A stretch of 17,613 nucleotides of DNA from contig DTYU01000134.1 in NCBI GenBank assembly GCA_012961725.1, positions 1 to 17,613 of the forward strand, given 5' to 3'. Position numbers and translations under genes: made by a program. This stretch comes from Desulfotomaculum sp. (GTDB taxonomy: Bacteria > Bacillota > Desulfotomaculia > Desulfotomaculales > Ammonificaceae). Each line of letters begins with the position of its first letter. Position 1 is the stretch's first letter. The notes under the pieces were generated by a model. It made no database searches, was not told where the DNA came from, and worked only from the letters and a program-made list of their open reading frames with translations. Below are positions 14,318-17,613 of the stretch, piece by piece.

Positions 14318-15010
14318 TCACTTAAAGGCCGTCAAGATTCGCTGCACCTCTGCTTCGCTCACGTCCGACCACTGTACGTAAGCGTCGGCGACGGCGAAGC
14401 GCCAGCCGCTGCGGAGATTGGCGCAGTAAAGCGCCTCTACATAAGGCGCCACCCGTTCGGCCGCCTCCCGGTGGCCGGTCGGTACCGCCACGATTATCCT
14501 GTCGGCACCCAAGTTGCGCATCGCCTCTGCCGCCACCAGCATCGTGAAACCGGAGGCCAGCCCGTCATCCACCAAGATGGCGGGGCGTCCCCTTAGCGCC
14601 GGCCACGGCGCATCACCCCGGAACTGTTTCACCCGGCGGGAAACCTTCGCCTTGGTCTTGGCGATCCCTTCCTGGATATCCTCAGTCCTTAGCCGGTAGT
14701 AGCGGATCAGGTCCTCATTCAGCCGCACCGTTCCGTCGAAAGCGACGGCGCCGTAGCCGGCCTCAGGGTTCCAAGGGAGGGTGATCTTGCTCACCACCGC
14801 CACTTCCAACGGCAGTCCGAGGTCGCGGGCGATCACTTCCCCGACCGGCACCCCGCCGGCCGGTACCGCAAAAATGATGGCGTCTCTGTTCCGGTAGGCC
14901 TTCAGCATCTGCGCCAGCACCTCTCCGGCCTCGGCACGGTCGCGGAAGACCTCTGCCCTCCCCCGGAGTCCCTCGAGGTCAAGGATTTTTCCGGTTCCTG
15001 AAACATCCAT
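14318..15010 (-). CDS. Phosphoribosyltransferase-family protein (PRPP-binding)
   Basis: A 230-aa type I PRTase-fold protein, cytoplasmic. The PRPP loop is at about residues 145-157 (AILVDDGLASGFTML, the VDDG-x-A-S/T-G form). An N-terminal FAVPAGGVPVGEVIARDLGLPLEV and a conserved VSKITLPWNPEAGYGAVA belong to the broad predicted phosphoribosyltransferase group COG1926, whose substrates are not settled. The ATG has AAAGGA 8 nt upstream. It lies 81 nt downstream of the rmuC-like pseudogene on the same strand and ends in its own terminator. No PRPP-dependent pathway partner is adjacent. Confidence 0.88.
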   Translation of the reverse strand: MDVSGTGKILDLEGLRGRAEVFRDRAEAGEVLAQMLKAYRNRDAIIFAVPAGGVPVGEVIARDLGLPLEVAVVSKITLPWNPEAGYGAVAFDGTVRLNEDLIRYYRLRTEDIQEGIAKTKAKVSRRVKQFRGDAPWPALRGRPAILVDDGLASGFTMLVAAEAMRNLGADRIIVAVPTGHREAAERVAPYVEALYCANLRSGWRFAVADAYVQWSDVSEAEVQRILTAFK

Positions 15011-15091
15011 ATAACCCGTCCTTTCTAAAAGCCGCGATATCCCAAAAAGCCCGGTTCTGTCTCTTCACCGAGACTTGCGCGCCCTGGCGGT

Positions 15092-15927
15092 TCAGCCCGA
15101 AGCGCAGGCCGCTGGCTCTCCGGCGGCGGGCATTTGGTGTTGGGCCGCTACGCCTTCCTGAAAGGCCGCAAGCGATGCGCCGAGTCTCTCCAAGTCAACG
15201 TCTTGCGCGGCGCGGAGCATCGTCTGGAAAACCAGCAGCAGATAGGGCAGGAACATGCTGTAACTGACCAGCACGACGTTCTCGCGGAAGATCGTCGCCT
15301 GAATCCCGGTGCAGAGGTCGTAGACCGCGTCCGGGACGGCGACCATCCCGAAGTTCACCGTCAGGCTCGGGTCAAGATACTTCTTACGAGGATGTTTTCC
15401 CCTGCGACGCCCTTCGTCTGCGTGCCTGCAATCACCGCCTCCAAGCGCCGGATCGATGCCGCCGTGCGTTGCTCAAGCTCCTGCCGAGCCTTTACCTGCG
15501 CCTGTAAGGCGGCCAATCCTTCTTTCGCTCCGGAAAGCTCGGTCCTGATCGCCGCCGCCGTCTCTAAGAGAGTGGCGGTGCTGGTGTCGGTCCTGGCCAG
15601 GGAGGTTGCCACCGTTTCGAGACTCTGGCCCAGCCCCTGCTGGTTTTGTTCAACCGTCAAGACCCGTTCCATCAAAGAACGCAGCTCAAGCTGAACTCCG
15701 GCGACGGTTTGCGGCAGGGCTTCAAGACGCGCAAGTTTTTCTGCCAGCACCGCCGCTAAGTCTTTTCTTTCCTCGCGCCGGCGGAGCAGGAGATAGAAGA
15801 GCGCCGACACCGCACCGAGGAGCAAGACCACTAAGAAGACCAGGAGCGATTCCATAAACTGCACCAGCCCCGTTAAAAACTGCCCCACAAAAAGATAACG
15901 ATGCGCTTTAATTCGGGGCAGAACCAC
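15092..15927 (-). pseudogene. rmuC-like gene broken by internal deletion and frame change
   Basis: Two minus-strand pieces abut in different frames. The first (15927-15361, 188 codons) starts at GTG with a perfect AAGGAGG 6 nt upstream. It encodes a membrane helix (ESLLVFLVVLLLGAVSALFYLLL), a long coiled coil (residues 50-170) and TKGVAGENILVR, the family's GxxGE box, then stops. The second, open from about 15390 and ending at 15092, reads KYLDPSLTVNFGMVAVPDAVY and NVVLVSYSMFLPYLLLVFQ, which is the C-terminal RmuC region. From my memory of the family, some 75-90 residues (the nuclease-like core with the conserved Asp/Lys 'DSK' part) should separate the two boxes, and here they touch. Intact RmuC proteins limit DNA rearrangement. 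The product here would be only a coiled-coil membrane stub. Confidence 0.75.
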
Positions 15928-16020
15928 AGCAATCCTCCTTTCCTGACGTCGGCCCGGTTAGGAAAGGGCACGCAAAAAAAAGATTGTGGGAGGATACGAC
16001 AACATGGTCAGTCCTCAGTA

Positions 16021-16068
16021 TGCATATACGACCGGTTTGCCTCGTCGGCGGAGTTGCCTAAATATGCA
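16021..16068 (+). repeat. Inverted repeat in the leader of the rhodanese gene
   Basis: TGCATAT (16021-16027) and ATATGCA (16062-16068) are perfect inverted copies. They enclose a smaller CGAC/GTCG pair (16029-16032 with 16044-16047). This could fold in RNA or bind a regulator. The rest of 15928-16187 holds ribosome-site-like AAAGGAGG (about 16104-16111), the real GGGAGGTG site before the rhodanese gene, and nothing else I recognise. No convincing promoter was found on either strand. Confidence 0.35.
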
Positions 16069-16187
16069 AAAGGAACATATCCTTAAACAAAATCTTGCGA
16101 AGAAAGGAGGTCGAAAGCCAGCGAAAGAAGGGTGCAACCGGGAAGACGCAGACCGTTTTCGGGAACTGAAAAGGGAGGTGGGAATTT

Positions 16188-17435
16188 ATGAGAAACAAAT
16201 GGCTTCTATGTCTGTCTTTAGCCGTCCTCTTTTGCCTTGCCTTTGCCTTGCCCGCCTTAGGAGCGCGTAGTGATGCGTTGGTTACCGCCGCGGAGCTAAA
16301 TGACCTCCTGGGCGAAGAGGGGGTCGTCATCCTTGACGTGCGCAAATCGGGCTATGACGAGGGGCATATCCCTAGGGCCGTCTCAGTTACGACCGCCGAG
16401 TTCTATGAGGAGAGGGAGGGCGTCAAGAAGATGGCCGCCGGTCCCGAGAAAATGTCGGCTTTTTTGAGCCGTATTGGTGTCACAAGGGAGAGCAGGATAA
16501 TCATTTACGCCGACGCGAAGGGTTTGAAGTACGCCACCCGTCTCTGGTGGGTGCTCAAGCTGTACGGTCACGAGAACGCCCAGGTCCTCGACGGGGGCAT
16601 TGAGGCCTGGACGGCGGCCGGGTACGAGCTCTCTACGGAGCCGGTAACACCTGAGCCCTCAACGTACACCGTGACCGCGGCAGATGTACGCCAGGATGCC
16701 GTGGCGACGACGGCTGAGGTCAAGGCCGCGCTCAAGACGGATACGGTCATTGTGGACTGCCGCAGCCTTGATTACTTCCGGGGCAAAAAGGCCAAGGCCG
16801 CCCGCTCCGGGCACATTAAGGGAGCGGTTTTGGTCAGCTATGACGACCTCTTGAACGCCGACGGCACCTTTAAGTCAGAGGAAGAATTGGCTGAGGTTTT
16901 TGGCGTCAAGGGCGTCACCAACTATACTCCGGTGATCACCACCTGTAATACGGGCACCACGGCCACGACCCACTACCTGGCACTCACCCGGATCTTGGGT
17001 TATACCAACGTCCAGAACCACGACGCCTCCCTCATGGGCTGGGCCCAAGATCCCACCCTGCCTATGGAGAGCGACTATGATTTCTTCACGATAGGCTCAA
17101 AGGAGGCGGAGATAAACGCCGTCCTGCTTGAGCTCGAGGCGGCACCCTGCATACAGGACGGCCGGGCGTTTGCGCCGGCAAGCGCCTTGGCTTTTGGCTT
17201 AGAGGCCTATTTTGCCCAAGCCGGCGATGTCATTCGGCTCGTTGCCAACGGCAGGACCCTCGAGATGCAGGTCGGCAGTCCCGTTTTGAAGGTTGACGGG
17301 ATTTCTCTGCCGATGGGGGCGGCGCCGTTTGAGAGCGGCGGCGTCACCTTCCTTCCTGTTCGCGCCGTAGCCGAGGCTGTGGGTGCAGAAGTGGAGTGGA
17401 ATGCAGAAAAGAGGCAGATCTCGTTGGCTTTATAG
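16188..17435 (+). CDS. Exported tandem-rhodanese sulfurtransferase with C-terminal copper-amine-oxidase-like domain
   Basis: A 415-aa predicted secreted protein. The signal peptide has RNK, a hydrophobic core (residues 5-22) and a likely ALGA cleavage near 26. Rhodanese domain 1 (about 30-150) has VVILDVRKSGYDEGHIPRAV, but Asp109 where the catalytic Cys would be (IIYADAKGLKYATR). Domain 2 (about 165-295) has VIVDCRS, SGHIKGAVLVS and the active loop TTCNTGTTAT with Cys253. This one-dead, one-active layout is normal for thiosulfate or mercaptopyruvate sulfurtransferases. Residues 306-415 form a copper-amine-oxidase N-terminal-like domain, which in Firmicutes is often a cell-envelope or stalk module. 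GGGAGGTG lies 7 nt before the ATG. The gene stands alone with its own terminator. Thiosulfate-sulfur handling outside the membrane is likely; the donor and acceptor are unknown. Confidence 0.92.
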   Translation: MRNKWLLCLSLAVLFCLAFALPALGARSDALVTAAELNDLLGEEGVVILDVRKSGYDEGHIPRAVSVTTAEFYEEREGVKKMAAGPEKMSAFLSRIGVTRESRIIIYADAKGLKYATRLWWVLKLYGHENAQVLDGGIEAWTAAGYELSTEPVTPEPSTYTVTAADVRQDAVATTAEVKAALKTDTVIVDCRSLDYFRGKKAKAARSGHIKGAVLVSYDDLLNADGTFKSEEELAEVFGVKGVTNYTPVITTCNTGTTATTHYLALTRILGYTNVQNHDASLMGWAQDPTLPMESDYDFFTIGSKEAEINAVLLELEAAPCIQDGRAFAPASALAFGLEAYFAQAGDVIRLVANGRTLEMQVGSPVLKVDGISLPMGAAPFESGGVTFLPVRAVAEAVGAEVEWNAEKRQISLAL

Positions 17436-17474
17436 TCCCTGGCCGTTGCGGACGCAAAGACTCTTGCTTTCGGA

Positions 17475-17538
17475 GGGGCCTCCTTTGGGATGGGTGGCTT
17501 GCCCAATCGCCGGGGGGAGGCCCCGCTTATTTTTTTTT
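17475..17538 (+). terminator. Rho-independent terminator after the rhodanese gene
   Basis: A perfect 9-bp stem, GGGGCCTCC (17475-17483) with GGAGGCCCC (17516-17524), has a second TTGGG/CCCAA stem inside the loop and is followed after GCTTA by nine T (17530-17538). It lies 40 nt after the stop codon. Confidence 0.9.
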
Positions 17539-17613
17539 CGCTTTCTTGCAGGCCTAAACGAAACCGGCGCACCTGAGACAAGTCTTTTGCCGCGTTTTCC
17601 TTGACAGTTGGAG

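Noticed and set aside
15059..15074. GTCTC/GAGAC hairpin between the rmuC pseudogene and the phosphoribosyltransferase gene
   Set aside because: The stem is only 5 bp and the T-run in the minus strand is short and about 10 nt away, so it is not a convincing terminator.
16004..16270. Plus-strand frame of 88 codons with a GGGAGGAT site upstream of its ATG
   Set aside because: It overlaps the rhodanese signal peptide region by over 80 nt, shows no recognisable family, and its end is clearly a shadow of the signal-peptide codons. A real small gene is not excluded but not supported.
17601..17606. TTGACA at the right edge as a promoter for a following gene
   Set aside because: Only 7 bases remain after it, so a -10 box cannot be checked.
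1..17613. Search for tRNA, rRNA, CRISPR arrays, insertion sequences and phage or defence genes
   Set aside because: No cloverleaf-like, repeat-spacer, transposase or terminal-inverted-repeat pattern was seen by eye; a computed scan could still find weak elements.

Overview
The window looks like a chromosomal segment of a GC-rich anaerobic Firmicute, probably of the Peptococcaceae / Moorella-Desulfotomaculum type. This is an inference from strong AGGAGG-type ribosome sites, frequent GTG/TTG starts, a complex I locus without an evident NADH module, an adjacent DUF134 + Mrp/NBP35 pair, a long dihydropteroate synthase, and an exported protein with a copper-amine-oxidase-type C-terminal domain. 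I see no rRNA, tRNA, IS element, phage gene or CRISPR array.

Left half (1-6640, minus strand): a compact proton-pumping NADH:quinone oxidoreductase operon read nuoA-nuoB-nuoCD-nuoH-nuoI-nuoJ-nuoK-nuoL, with nuoL running off the left edge. NuoC and NuoD are fused. No nuoE, nuoF or nuoG lies between nuoCD and nuoH, so the visible set is the membrane arm plus the Q-module. Genes are coupled by ATGA or TGATG overlaps or very short gaps. A good sigma-A-like promoter lies about 300 nt upstream of nuoA, overlapped by a cre-like palindrome.

Middle (6700-11100, minus strand): upstream of nuo and in the same direction are DUF134 regulator, Mrp/NBP35 Fe-S ATPase, folP, folB, folK and a Sir2 deacetylase, with the last four tightly packed. 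A strong promoter in front of the DUF134 gene stands back to back with a plus-strand promoter.

Plus-strand block (11120-14140): three genes in a row encode a PurN-like formyltransferase, a HAD-family protein of the EhaR-like 'DLEG' type, and a PfkB-family sugar/nucleoside kinase. I do not recognise this trio as a described pathway, and it is the best candidate here for something new. It could act together in kinase/formyl-transfer/phosphatase chemistry on one small molecule, but that is a hypothesis.

Right part (14100-17613): a possible degraded minus-strand reading frame, a minus-strand terminator, a PRPP-binding phosphoribosyltransferase, a broken rmuC-like gene (internal deletion plus frame change), a divergent leader region, and an exported two-domain rhodanese with a C-terminal copper-amine-oxidase-like domain, closed by a strong terminator.
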